Source: Nanobdellota archaeon
Lineage (GTDB): Archaea; Nanobdellota; Nanobdellia; Woesearchaeales; SM23-78
Direction of reading: 5' to 3'
Assembly: GCA_018819305.1 (NCBI GenBank)
Contig: JAHJQO010000031.1
Span: forward strand, 1-44,041
DNA length: 44,041 nucleotides
Positions 34,209 to 41,009 of this stretch are shown here, in pieces (positions within the stretch are counted from its first letter, which is position 1; each line of letters begins with the position of its first letter). The notes under the pieces are model-generated. The model saw nothing but the letters and a program-made list of their open reading frames with translations. It searched no databases and was not told where the DNA came from. The translations under genes and the position numbers were made by a program.

Positions 34209-34649
34209 CTAAAGATTATCTTTAAGCAAAGGGTAAATCTTCATTGTGAAAGCCACTACTTTTTCTGCATATACTTTATCAAGTATTCTGCCGTAGTAAA
34301 TCATTCCATTACGAAAATACCTCATCTGATCTGTAAACTGAACATCATTTTCACTCAAATCCAGAATTCGCATATAAGATACTTCGGCCTCATGCGCTCC
34401 TTGTCCTGATGCATTGTATCCTTTAAGAAGCATTTTTGCCCTTATTAATTCCATTAAAATATCATAACAGTCCTTTACAATTGAATTTGCATTCTTGTCA
34501 TTTATTCCTATTTTTTCAAGACGTTCTTTTAATCCTTCAAATGAATTCTCCGCCTCACTAATTAAGAACAATGCTCTTGATTTATCAGGACTTTGCTTTT
34601 TGACAATTCCTGATTTTAAAAACTCATCAAAAGATTTGATTGCCCTCAT
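34209..34649 (-). CDS. HEPN domain toxin-like protein
   Basis: 146 residues, all-helical HEPN fold. The family's ribonuclease motif R-x4-H (with a later Tyr in HepT toxins) is here RNGMIYYG, so the His is replaced by Tyr. Its ATG overlaps the stop of the nucleotidyltransferase gene by 4 bases, typical of HEPN/MNT toxin-antitoxin pairs in which the MNT protein AMPylates the HEPN toxin. The variant motif may mean weak or no ribonuclease activity. Function as toxin is inferred from gene order. Confidence 0.7.
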   Translation of the reverse strand: MRAIKSFDEFLKSGIVKKQSPDKSRALFLISEAENSFEGLKERLEKIGINDKNANSIVKDCYDILMELIRAKMLLKGYNASGQGAHEAEVSYMRILDLSENDVQFTDQMRYFRNGMIYYGRILDKVYAEKVVAFTMKIYPLLKDNL

Positions 34650-35194
34650 AATTCAATTCCTCCTGCCAGCACAATTCCATTGCAAAGATTTTCTTTCAGG
34701 TTTTTATGTATTTTACTCATAGAATTGTAAAAATTAACAACTATTTTTCTTTCGAGCAGTTTTTCGAATTTAGTTAAATTAATATTTTTTTCTTTTCCAC
34801 CAATCACGGCAACATCAATGTCTGAAGTAATTGTGTCTTCTCCTCTTGAATATGAACCAAATAAAATAATTGTATCTCCTGGAAATGATGTTTCAAGAAA
34901 GTCTGTTAATCCAGATTCATAGATTTGTTTCAGATTGTCTGCTCTTTTTAATTCCATAACCTTGCGATTATCCCTGTTTAGTTCAACAGACCATCTTTTT
35001 GATTCCTTGTCCTGATTTAACTTAATTAAATTTTTTTTTTCAATACCAGGTAAAGCTTTCATTACTGCCGGCTGTGAAACTCCCAGAAACTGAGCAATTC
35101 TTCTTTGATTTAATGAAGACCCTGCTTTTATGAACAAAAGTCTAATAATCTCTTGTTGAAGGATAGTTAACTCAAGTTTATACATATTTATCAA
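34646..35194 (-). CDS. HTH-MNT nucleotidyltransferase antitoxin
   Basis: 182 residues. The N-terminal 70 residues form a winged helix (RRIAQFLGVSQPAVMKALPG). The MNT domain follows: IILFGSYSRGEDTITSDIDVAVIGG carries the G-S-x(n)-D-x-D nucleotidyltransferase motif. The pair with the downstream HEPN gene is a type II-VII HEPN/MNT toxin-antitoxin module. The fused HTH suggests it represses its own promoter; the TTTATAAA about 25 bases upstream fits. Confidence 0.8.
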   Translation of the reverse strand: MINMYKLELTILQQEIIRLLFIKAGSSLNQRRIAQFLGVSQPAVMKALPGIEKKNLIKLNQDKESKRWSVELNRDNRKVMELKRADNLKQIYESGLTDFLETSFPGDTIILFGSYSRGEDTITSDIDVAVIGGKEKNINLTKFEKLLERKIVVNFYNSMSKIHKNLKENLCNGIVLAGGIEL

Positions 35195-35360
35195 AGTTAA
35201 TAGATGTTAACTTAAGTTTATAAATGTTTCGGAAAAAATAATAACATCCATTTAACAAAAAACTCACTCGTTTAAGCCCGATATCATAACCCTTCCAAAT
35301 AGCGATAAAACTCATTAGAAAGACTACAATTAGGCATGACAAATAAAACTCAGGGAGTAA

Positions 35361-35456
35361 TTAAGACTTATTTGGAATCTTAAGAAGACATTTGTCACAA
35401 TATATCCTGTCATTAGGTATTTCAAATTGGCATTTTAAACAATTATTTTCCATCAT
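35361..35456 (-). CDS. Tiny zinc-ribbon peptide
   Basis: 31 residues: MMENNCLKCQFEIPND, then RIYCDKCLLKIPNKS. The two CxxC pairs, 10 residues apart, could bind one zinc. AGAGGA lies a few bases before the ATG pair at 35456/35453. It follows another small ORF by 24 bases. Could be a real micro-protein or the remains of a larger zinc protein. Confidence 0.45.
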   Translation of the reverse strand: MMENNCLKCQFEIPNDRIYCDKCLLKIPNKS

Positions 35457-35480
35457 AATCCTCTTAATTTTTCTTTAAAG

Positions 35481-35609
35481 TCAGTTGTAATAATCAAAGA
35501 TGTTTTTTTCCAGCTCTTGCTTTGATTCATTATACTTGATTGTAAAACGATGTTTCTGTTTATGCTCTTCCATTCTCAAACACCACACAGCTAATCCGAC
35601 ATCTCCCAT
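35481..35609 (-). CDS. Small ORF, unknown
   Basis: 42 residues beginning MGDVGLAVWCLRMEEHKQK and ending FDYYN. GGGTGAT lies 4-10 bases before the ATG at 35609. The C-terminal part is a charged amphipathic helix. It lies 24 bases upstream of the zinc-ribbon peptide in the same direction, so a two-gene transcript is plausible. Confidence is limited by size. Confidence 0.4.
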   Translation of the reverse strand: MGDVGLAVWCLRMEEHKQKHRFTIKYNESKQELEKNIFDYYN

Positions 35610-35942
35610 TCATATCACCCATGACTTTTCATAGTAAAATTAATTTCATGAATATAATCTATTCTTTACCCGCATCGTGTTGATAATTGATAAATTTCTT
35701 TTAAAAAAAGCTATTTTTCGTTTCTTGTAAAACCAGATAAATTCAGATTAAACTCATCTATATAAAAAACAAATGATGCAGACTATATAAAGGTTCACTT
35801 AAATGCCCACTTATTCCCATATTTAGAAGGATAATATGGCCCCGCCCAATCTATGAAGAAAAAAAAGAGATGACATTAAGTATCACACCAAGAAATAACT
35901 GCATAAAAACTAAGTTGTGTCGCTTGAATCTCAAGAAGAAAA
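35610..35942. other. Gene-free AT-rich stretch
   Basis: No ORF with a ribosome site and no RNA gene is visible. It includes a TATATAAA-like element near 35787 and scattered T- and A-runs. It separates the small ORF pair from the Fic remnant and may hold decayed coding sequence. Confidence 0.4.
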
Positions 35943-36125
35943 TCAGTTCATTAAACTTTCATGTAATAGCAAATGGTAAAATAACTGAGTTAATTTTTCA
36001 TCGTTTCTTTTTTTAGCTAGTTTTGTTAGATTCATGTATTCATCAAAGCAGCCCATTCTTATTACAAGCAGAGGCACTCTATGTTTTAGCAGAATCCAGT
36101 TAAGAACCATTCTTGTTGTTCTGCT
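35943..36125 (-). pseudogene. Remnant of a Fic-domain gene (3' part)
   Basis: On the minus strand from 36125, the frame reads RTTRMVLNWILLKHRVPLLV, then a linker, then EYMNLTKLAKKRNDEKLTQLF and a stop at 35945-35943. This fits the end of a Fic AMPylating/de-AMPylating domain, directly after the missing HPFxxGNG part of the active-site motif (the GNGRTTR block is cut at its R). The upstream part is lost: a stop lies two codons before and the 40-bp repeat begins 7 bases further on. Fic genes are often toxin-antitoxin or regulatory. Confidence 0.55.
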
Positions 36126-36131
36126 TTAAAT

Positions 36132-36171
36132 TAACTATTTTTACGTTTTTTTGTCAAAAAAAGTTAATTAA
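36132..36171 (+). repeat. 40-bp direct repeat, left copy
   Basis: Forty bases are identical to 40060-40099 in the same orientation; the sequence starts TAACTATTTTTACG and ends AGTTAATTAA. It is quasi-palindromic (AACT-T-rich against AAAAAAAGTT). It lies 69 bases before the RHH antitoxin start and abuts the truncated Fic gene. Confidence 0.85.
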
Positions 36172-36212
36172 ATAGATGAATCTCGGCAAATCCCTAAACC
36201 AGAACATTTAAA

Positions 36213-36239
36213 TACTATAGCTACTATACTCACTATAGA
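36213..36239 (+). promoter_or_regulatory. Three 9-bp operator repeats before the RHH antitoxin
   Basis: TACTATAGC, TACTATACT and CACTATAGA stand directly next to each other and end at the ATG (36240). TATA-like TTTAAATA (36207-36214) precedes and overlaps them by two bases, so a protein bound here would cover the start of transcription. RHH dimers bind tandem sites of this spacing, which suggests autoregulation. Similar 9-mers lie before the second RHH gene at 40.0 kb. Confidence 0.7.
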
Positions 36240-36431
36240 ATGATATCCAGCATACAACTAAGCAAAGAAACAAAAAATCTAATAGGGACCTTTGGCACAA
36301 AAGAAGACACATACGAAGACATAATCAAAAGAATGTATGAGTTAGCAGTAAAAGAACAACTAAGAGAATTTCTTATGTCATCAGAGAATACACTAACCAT
36401 AGATGAAGCCAGAAAACTGATAAACAAATAA
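36240..36431 (+). CDS. RHH antitoxin-like protein
   Basis: 63 residues. The N-terminal beta-strand and first helix (SIQLSKETKNLIGTFG) and KEDTYEDIIKRMYELA are typical of short archaeal ribbon-helix-helix antitoxins. The C-terminal NTLTIDEARKLINK would bind the toxin. A 2-base gap to the RelE-type toxin gene indicates an operon. The TATA box and operator suggest a leaderless mRNA and self-repression. The helical core is close to that of the RHH-fusion protein at 39.4 kb (shared FG-x-K-x-D-x-Y-x-DII). Confidence 0.8.
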   Translation: MISSIQLSKETKNLIGTFGTKEDTYEDIIKRMYELAVKEQLREFLMSSENTLTIDEARKLINK

Positions 36432-36433
36432 AA

Positions 36434-36778
36434 ATGGCTAAAGTAGAATTAGTAAGAAGTTTGGTTGTAGAAATAAAAAAGAAATTCAGCAAAGCCGAAG
36501 CCAACAAAATAATAGACTTAATCTACACACTAGAAGAAAACCCTAAAAAAGGAAAAATTTTAGGAACAATAGGAGGAATAGTAATAAAAGAAATAAAATA
36601 CAATAACTTCCGATTCTACTTCCTAGCAGATGGACACAAACTCAAATTCTTCTCAGAAGAAGAACTCACAGACCTATTACTTCGATTTGTCAGGATGTCA
36701 GACAAGAAACACCAGCAAAAAACAATAAACGAAATAAGACAAGTTCTAATTAAGATAGGGCCTAAAGGATTTGAATAG
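36434..36778 (+). CDS. RelE/ParE-type toxin
   Basis: 114 residues, of the archaeal RelE-like group: SKAEANKIIDLIYTLEENPKKG is the first helix pair, and EIKYNNFRFYFLADGHKLKFF is the beta-hairpin core. RelE-type proteins cut mRNA on the ribosome. No premature stop is seen, unlike the pair at 16.1 kb. Its partner gene is 2 bases upstream. It is probably an active type II toxin, by family knowledge. Confidence 0.75.
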   Translation: MAKVELVRSLVVEIKKKFSKAEANKIIDLIYTLEENPKKGKILGTIGGIVIKEIKYNNFRFYFLADGHKLKFFSEEELTDLLLRFVRMSDKKHQQKTINEIRQVLIKIGPKGFE

Positions 36779-36795
36779 GATGATTCAGTTCCATT

Positions 36796-37749
36796 CTAAG
36801 AACGACTTATCCTTCCCTTAAGAACGTCCACCACAACGTCAGGGACAAGCTGTACTTTAAAGAACTCTGTGTTCTGCAGGACATCAATTTTCAGGTTCGG
36901 ATCAAATGCTTTAAGGTTTTCAACAAACTTTATGAGTTCATTATGTGATGGAGGGAGGTAATGCATAGCATACTGATTGTATGATTCAAATACAAAGCCA
37001 GAGTAAATGTTTGCTCTTATATGGGCAAGCAGCTGCTTTTTTTTATTTGGCACAACTTCTAGCCTGAGAATATATGCAATTCTGCTTATTTTGAAGATAT
37101 TAATGCCGTATCTGAATTTTTGTATTAGATTTGATTTTAAGTATTTTTTTATGCGCTCTGTAATTGTTTTTCTGTCAAAACCTGTTGCTTCACTTATCTT
37201 TGTTGCTGGTTCTATTGGATGCTGAATTAAATATGCCAACAAAGAATAATCAATATTATTAAGTTCAATTGCTTTATCAGTTTTTAATAGGTCTGGTGTT
37301 ATACTGAGATTAAAAGGATTGTAATCATCAGGTATAGAACGAATTACAGGATAAATCTCAAAGTGAACATCTGGCAGATATTTCAGGCAAAAGGTTTCAA
37401 TATCATCAGTTACAACATTTATAATCCATTGGTATGCGCCAACACACTGCATTAGAAAATATATCTCTTTGCTCTGCATTAACTGTTCAATATGTTCTTT
37501 TGAATAGTCTTTAAGATAAATCATGTACTGGGGAATTTTGAGCAGAGTGAAATTCATAAAGATTGCAGGCTCAAGAATCTCTTTTTTCAGGCGTTCAATC
37601 TTGTAATTGGTCCGCTGTGGAGAAATTTTAAGTTTTTTAGCAAGCGAATTAACTGGCTCTCTGGAGTTCTGGCTTAAATAGAAAATAAGCTTTTTATCAT
37701 AGAGGTCTAATTTTATTCTTTCCTGTGATTTCCTTGAAATAACAGCCAT
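36796..37749 (-). CDS. Lrp/AsnC-like regulator with two winged helices
   Basis: 317 residues. Two DNA-binding halves are visible: DLYDKKLIFYLSQNSREP with VNSLAKKLKISPQRTNYKI at the N-terminus, and NIDYSLLAYLIQHP with ATKISEATGFDRKTITERI from about 170. Each precedes an alpha/beta segment that could be a degenerate Lrp ligand domain. Divergently transcribed from the radical SAM gene (106-base gap), which is a likely target. The duplicated layout is common in archaeal Lrp-like proteins of this size. Confidence 0.7.
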   Translation of the reverse strand: MAVISRKSQERIKLDLYDKKLIFYLSQNSREPVNSLAKKLKISPQRTNYKIERLKKEILEPAIFMNFTLLKIPQYMIYLKDYSKEHIEQLMQSKEIYFLMQCVGAYQWIINVVTDDIETFCLKYLPDVHFEIYPVIRSIPDDYNPFNLSITPDLLKTDKAIELNNIDYSLLAYLIQHPIEPATKISEATGFDRKTITERIKKYLKSNLIQKFRYGINIFKISRIAYILRLEVVPNKKKQLLAHIRANIYSGFVFESYNQYAMHYLPPSHNELIKFVENLKAFDPNLKIDVLQNTEFFKVQLVPDVVVDVLKGRISRS

Positions 37750-37844
37750 TTAAATAATATGTGTTCTTTTATTTATATATTTTTCCCCAAAAAACAAGAA
37801 AATCAATACATTATTTTAAATATCTGTTTATGTACTCTATTTAT

Positions 37845-37850
37845 GGTGAT
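37845..37850 (+). promoter_or_regulatory. Ribosome-binding site of the radical SAM gene
   Basis: GGTGAT lies 5 bases before the ATG at 37856. It matches the archaeal anti-Shine-Dalgarno end and recurs as the main ribosome site type in the window (for example before the genes starting at 12998 and 26296). Confidence 0.6.
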
Positions 37851-37855
37851 ATAAG

Positions 37856-38740
37856 ATGTCAGGCGCAATAGCTGGAACAGCAATACTCAATACAAAACCC
37901 GAAGAAAAACTTCAGACAATAACTCTCACAGTTAATAATAAATGCAATTTAAAATGCAGTCATTGCTATCTGCAGGATGATGATACTGGCTTTGTGGATT
38001 CTGAAATTCTTAACAAGGTAATTAAATCAACTGCAAAACACATTGTTATAGTTGGCAAAGAACCTCTGGCAGATATTGAAAAAACAAGCCAAACAATTCA
38101 ACTGTTAAATGAAAATGGAAAGCAAGTGAGCATGGTAACCAATGGAATAAATCTTCATAAAATGGATAGGAATATTTTGAAAATGTTAAAATACATTGAT
38201 ATAAGCATGGACGGAGGGCCAAAAACATATTCCAGGAGTAATTATGAAACTATTCTGAAAAATCTTGAACTGCATCCAAATACAAATATTCTGCATACTA
38301 TTTACAATGAGAACCTGGAAAACATAAATGACATGCTAGAAGTGCCTCACAAAATAATGATGTTCTCGCCTTATCTGATAACAGACAACAAAGGCATTAA
38401 CACAGTCACTCCTGCCAGTCTTAAAAAGATAATTAAAGCATTCAGCAAAAGCAAAATCAAAGAATATCCGAATGCATATTTAATGATAGACACCTATCAC
38501 TTAGAACAAGATAAACTTACAGTCTCAGAACTAGAAACACAGATAAAAGAGGTCGGACTAGAACAAAACATCATCCTAATCAAACAAGACGCCCTAGAAC
38601 ACGGCATAGTGCGAGTAACCCACAACGGAAAGATATTAACTCCCAGCGATTCATTGCATACTCAAAGATATGATTTTACAGGCAGAGAAGTTGGGAATAT
38701 TGATGAGCAATATAAAGAATTCTGTAGTGTTGGTGTTTAG
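37856..38740 (+). CDS. Radical SAM protein
   Basis: 294 residues. The radical SAM cluster is C30, C34 and C37 in NNKCNLKCSHCYLQ. HIVIVGKEPLADIEK corresponds to the GGEPL motif, with Lys replacing the second Gly. VTNGINL and DISMDGG are further core motifs. A SPASM-type C-terminal Cys cluster is missing; the only late Cys is C291. It is regulated probably by the divergent Lrp-like gene. Substrate is unknown: it could modify a small molecule or a peptide, and no precursor peptide is obvious nearby. Confidence 0.8.
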   Translation: MSGAIAGTAILNTKPEEKLQTITLTVNNKCNLKCSHCYLQDDDTGFVDSEILNKVIKSTAKHIVIVGKEPLADIEKTSQTIQLLNENGKQVSMVTNGINLHKMDRNILKMLKYIDISMDGGPKTYSRSNYETILKNLELHPNTNILHTIYNENLENINDMLEVPHKIMMFSPYLITDNKGINTVTPASLKKIIKAFSKSKIKEYPNAYLMIDTYHLEQDKLTVSELETQIKEVGLEQNIILIKQDALEHGIVRVTHNGKILTPSDSLHTQRYDFTGREVGNIDEQYKEFCSVGV

Positions 38741-38775
38741 AGTTTGAATATTAACTAGAAAAAAATAGCTCTCAA

Positions 38776-39414
38776 TTAATAATCAATAGGGTTTAATAAA
38801 GGAATAAGTGTTCTATCTTGAGAAGTTATTTTATCAATATCTTTAAAGAATATTTGTTCTTTGTGTCCACCTGGAAATTCATATTCGATTCCTCTAGTTT
38901 GAAGAGATTTTTGTATTTTTTCCAATAATAATTGTCTTTGAGAACCAAGTTTATCAATTTCTTCTTTGTTTAGTAAAGCTTCATCTAGATCTTCTCTACA
39001 TATATGAACAATATCTTTCAGCACTGGAAAAAATCCTTCAATACATTTTTCATATTGGTCAGCATCATCTAAATCTAGCATAAGCCACAAGTGACCAACT
39101 TTTTGATCTGGATTAGCTCCATGAATATGGAATTGCACATGAGGTTTATCATGTTGACTTTTATCTTCTTGATGATGTTCTATAGAAATTTCTCTTTGAA
39201 AGATTTTTCCTTCTTCTTGATGTTCATGATGTTTGAATTTAACTGTAAAATCAATAGTTACCCTTTCATCATAATCTTGTTGACTTCGCACTAAAATTGA
39301 AGAAGTATATTCATCAGGGACTGAAACCTCAACAAAAACTGTGTCAGGACTCCCTGGTTTCATATTTTTAGGATTAAGATATTCTTTGAAATCATCTGCG
39401 TTAATAAAAGTCAT
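38776..39414 (-). CDS. Unrecognised His-rich partner of the RHH-fusion protein
   Basis: 212 residues, soluble. The first 130 residues look like a beta-rich domain with His clusters (KFKHHEHQEEG, ISIEHHQED, HVQFHIHGANP, GHLWLMLDLDD) that could bind metal. The rest is helical. No family recognised. Its ATG overlaps the RHH-fusion gene's stop by 4 bases, with GGAGTGAT ahead of it, so the two are tightly coupled. By gene order it occupies the toxin position, and possible activity would be metal-dependent. That role is inference only. Confidence 0.6.
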   Translation of the reverse strand: MTFINADDFKEYLNPKNMKPGSPDTVFVEVSVPDEYTSSILVRSQQDYDERVTIDFTVKFKHHEHQEEGKIFQREISIEHHQEDKSQHDKPHVQFHIHGANPDQKVGHLWLMLDLDDADQYEKCIEGFFPVLKDIVHICREDLDEALLNKEEIDKLGSQRQLLLEKIQKSLQTRGIEYEFPGGHKEQIFFKDIDKITSQDRTLIPLLNPIDY

Positions 39415-39998
39415 AGTATCACTCCAAAACTGATTAGCTTTTCTTCAATATCTGAACGATACGAATCTTCTGATAAACCCAAAGCAGAAATTTTTTGTTT
39501 CCACCATCTTAAGTCTAAAAGTCTGCGCTTATCAATTCTAAACAGAGGATCAACGTACTTTTTAATCAATTTTTCGTAAATCAATAAGTAATCTTTAGTC
39601 ATAGTTAAAGAATCTGCATAAGCAGATTGACCCCTCATCTTCATTCCTATTGAAATTTTTTCGTAGTTTATATCAAATCTAAAATAGGTTAAAGACTTAT
39701 TAGGAACATTAAAACTAAAAAAGATTTCTTTACCAGGAAATACTTGCGACGAAGTCTTTCTACTCAAAGAAGAGATAAATAATTTATTTAAATTCTCTTG
39801 ATTAGCTGGTTTCATATTTTCTATTTGAGATTTAAATCGTTTATTTTCTTTAACTAAAGTCCTAATTATGTCATCATATGAATCCCGTTTATCCCCAAAT
39901 GAATCTAATAGATACTTTGTACCTCTTTTTAAGCTAATTGTAGTGGGACTTAATTTTAATTCAACATTTCCGAATTCTTCATCGTTAATAGTAACCAT
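39411..39998 (-). CDS. RHH domain fused to an unknown domain
   Basis: 195 residues from the ATG at 39998. The start lies about 26 bases after TATA-like TTTATATA, so the mRNA is leaderless or nearly so; ATG at 40007 is possible, while the open frame to 40085 runs through promoter and repeat. Residues about 12-50 (TISLKRGTKYLLDSFGD, KRDSYDDIIRTLVKEN) match the antitoxin at 36240 at about 14 of 34 positions. About 145 residues follow, with strands such as FSFNVPNKSLTYFRFDIN and a helical end, that I do not recognise. It may bind DNA at the 9-bp repeats and neutralise or cooperate with its partner. Confidence 0.65.
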   Translation of the reverse strand: MVTINDEEFGNVELKLSPTTISLKRGTKYLLDSFGDKRDSYDDIIRTLVKENKRFKSQIENMKPANQENLNKLFISSLSRKTSSQVFPGKEIFFSFNVPNKSLTYFRFDINYEKISIGMKMRGQSAYADSLTMTKDYLLIYEKLIKKYVDPLFRIDKRRLLDLRWWKQKISALGLSEDSYRSDIEEKLISFGVIL

Positions 39999-40020
39999 AG
40001 TAATCATAGTAACTATAGAA
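39985..40020 (-). promoter_or_regulatory. 9-bp operator repeats at the RHH-fusion gene start
   Basis: Read on the minus strand, TTCTATAGT, TACTATGAT, TACTATGGT and TACTATTAA follow one another without gaps, from 40020 to 39985. The middle two each contain an ATG, and the last lies inside the coding sequence. TATA-like TTTATATA lies just upstream (around 40022-40029). The unit matches that at 36213-36239. Likely binding site for RHH protein dimers. Confidence 0.7.
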
Positions 40021-40059
40021 GTATATAAATGTTTCGGTTTTATTGGCTTTGTGTAAAAG

Positions 40060-40099
40060 TAACTATTTTTACGTTTTTTTGTCAAAAAAAGTTAATTAA
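40060..40099 (+). repeat. 40-bp direct repeat, right copy
   Basis: Identical over 40 bases to 36132-36171 and in the same orientation. It lies 62 bases upstream of the RHH-fusion gene and 63 bases beyond the 3' end of the tRNA-Gln gene. Outside the 40 bases the two loci differ. Confidence 0.85.
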
Positions 40100-40161
40100 T
40101 CAGGATTAAGAAAAGAACACAAACCTCAAAGAATAGTTCTCTGAGGTCGTGTTTTTAGTAC

Positions 40162-40284
40162 TAGCCCCGCCCGGATTCGAACCGAGGTCCAAGGACCCAA
40201 AATCCTCGATGATTGGTCTAAAAACCAGAGTTTTTAGAGTTTCAAAAATCTCTGATTTTTGTTTGGCCACTACACCACGGGGCT
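40162..40284 (-). tRNA. tRNA-Gln (anticodon TTG) with D-loop intron
   Basis: On the minus strand the acceptor AGCCCCG (40284-40278) pairs with CGGGGCT (40169-40163), discriminator A at 40162. The anticodon arm GAGGA, loop TTTTGGG, TCCTT gives anticodon TTG. The T arm is CTCGG, TTCGAAT, CCGGG. The D arm begins GGTGTAGTGGCC and continues with AATCATC only after a 50-base insertion. The mature tRNA would be 73 nt without CCA. Confidence 0.88.
40215..40264 (-). other. 50-nt intron in the D loop of tRNA-Gln
   Basis: The insertion separates GTGGCC from AATCATC; the exact edges may shift by up to 2 bases because CCAA flanks both sides. Inside, AAAAATCAGAG pairs with CTCTGGTTTTT (one G-U pair), and TTTTT pairs with AAAAA nearer the tip, so the intron folds on itself. 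Archaeal introns are cut by the tRNA endonuclease at bulge-helix-bulge sites and can lie outside the usual 37/38 position. Confidence 0.75.
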
Positions 40285-40380
40285 GTAACGTAGATTGGTG
40301 TCAGTGGGTTTATAAAGTTTTCTTGCTGTGGTGATTATCTCAATAATAAAATTTATATAGACTCAATCTTAAGCATGTTC

Positions 40381-40983
40381 ATGGCTGAAGAATATGAGTA
40401 CGAAGACATTGCTAATGAAGTGTTGAGTGATATGACTGCGTTCATGGATGTTGAGAATAATTTTATTAAAAAGAAACATGAGCTAAAAGAGAGGTTATTG
40501 TCGCTGGATTATGTAATAATTCATCTTGATGAGAGAATTCCTTCTAATAATAAAAGTGCTCACGCTTTAACTAATGAGATTAATGATTTACTGCAGGCAA
40601 TAACAGGAATGATAGAATCTTTTGAACAAAAAGAAGTGCATATTGAGCAGAAAGAAGAATATATCCTGGATCATATTAAAACAGACCTTGCGCACAAGGA
40701 CTGGCGGGCTGTCAGAAAAGATATTAATCTGGAGAAAAAAGAAGAAGAAATAATAATAAGACTGCAAAGTCATGAATTAAGTGAATTACATTTTTTATTC
40801 AAAAAAATAAAAATCACTATAGAAAAAGGATTACCTTCTGTTGAAAAAGAAATCAGACACTATTACAATGAGCTTTACAAAGTTGCAAATGTTTATGAAA
40901 GGTTTTTCAGGGATTTGGAGAGAAAAGAACGATTACTATATGGCAGGCTAAAAAAGTTTCCTGAAAAACAGCAAATCTTATAA
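40381..40983 (+). CDS. Coiled-coil hypothetical protein
   Basis: 200 residues from ATG at 40381 (MAEEYEYED); ATG at 40375 is also possible. TATA-like TTTATATA centred near 40355 puts the transcription start close to the ATG, so a leaderless message is likely. The protein is helical and highly charged, rich in Glu and Lys, with extended coiled-coil heptads and no membrane segment. Family unknown. Confidence 0.55.
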   Translation: MAEEYEYEDIANEVLSDMTAFMDVENNFIKKKHELKERLLSLDYVIIHLDERIPSNNKSAHALTNEINDLLQAITGMIESFEQKEVHIEQKEEYILDHIKTDLAHKDWRAVRKDINLEKKEEEIIIRLQSHELSELHFLFKKIKITIEKGLPSVEKEIRHYYNELYKVANVYERFFRDLERKERLLYGRLKKFPEKQQIL

Positions 40984-41009
40984 ATCAAAACCCGTTCTGA
41001 TTTGTTACT

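Noticed and set aside
39999-40085. Longer start of the RHH-fusion gene
   Set aside because: It would translate the TATA box, the operator repeats and half of the 40-bp repeat; the TATA position fits a start at 39998 or 40007.
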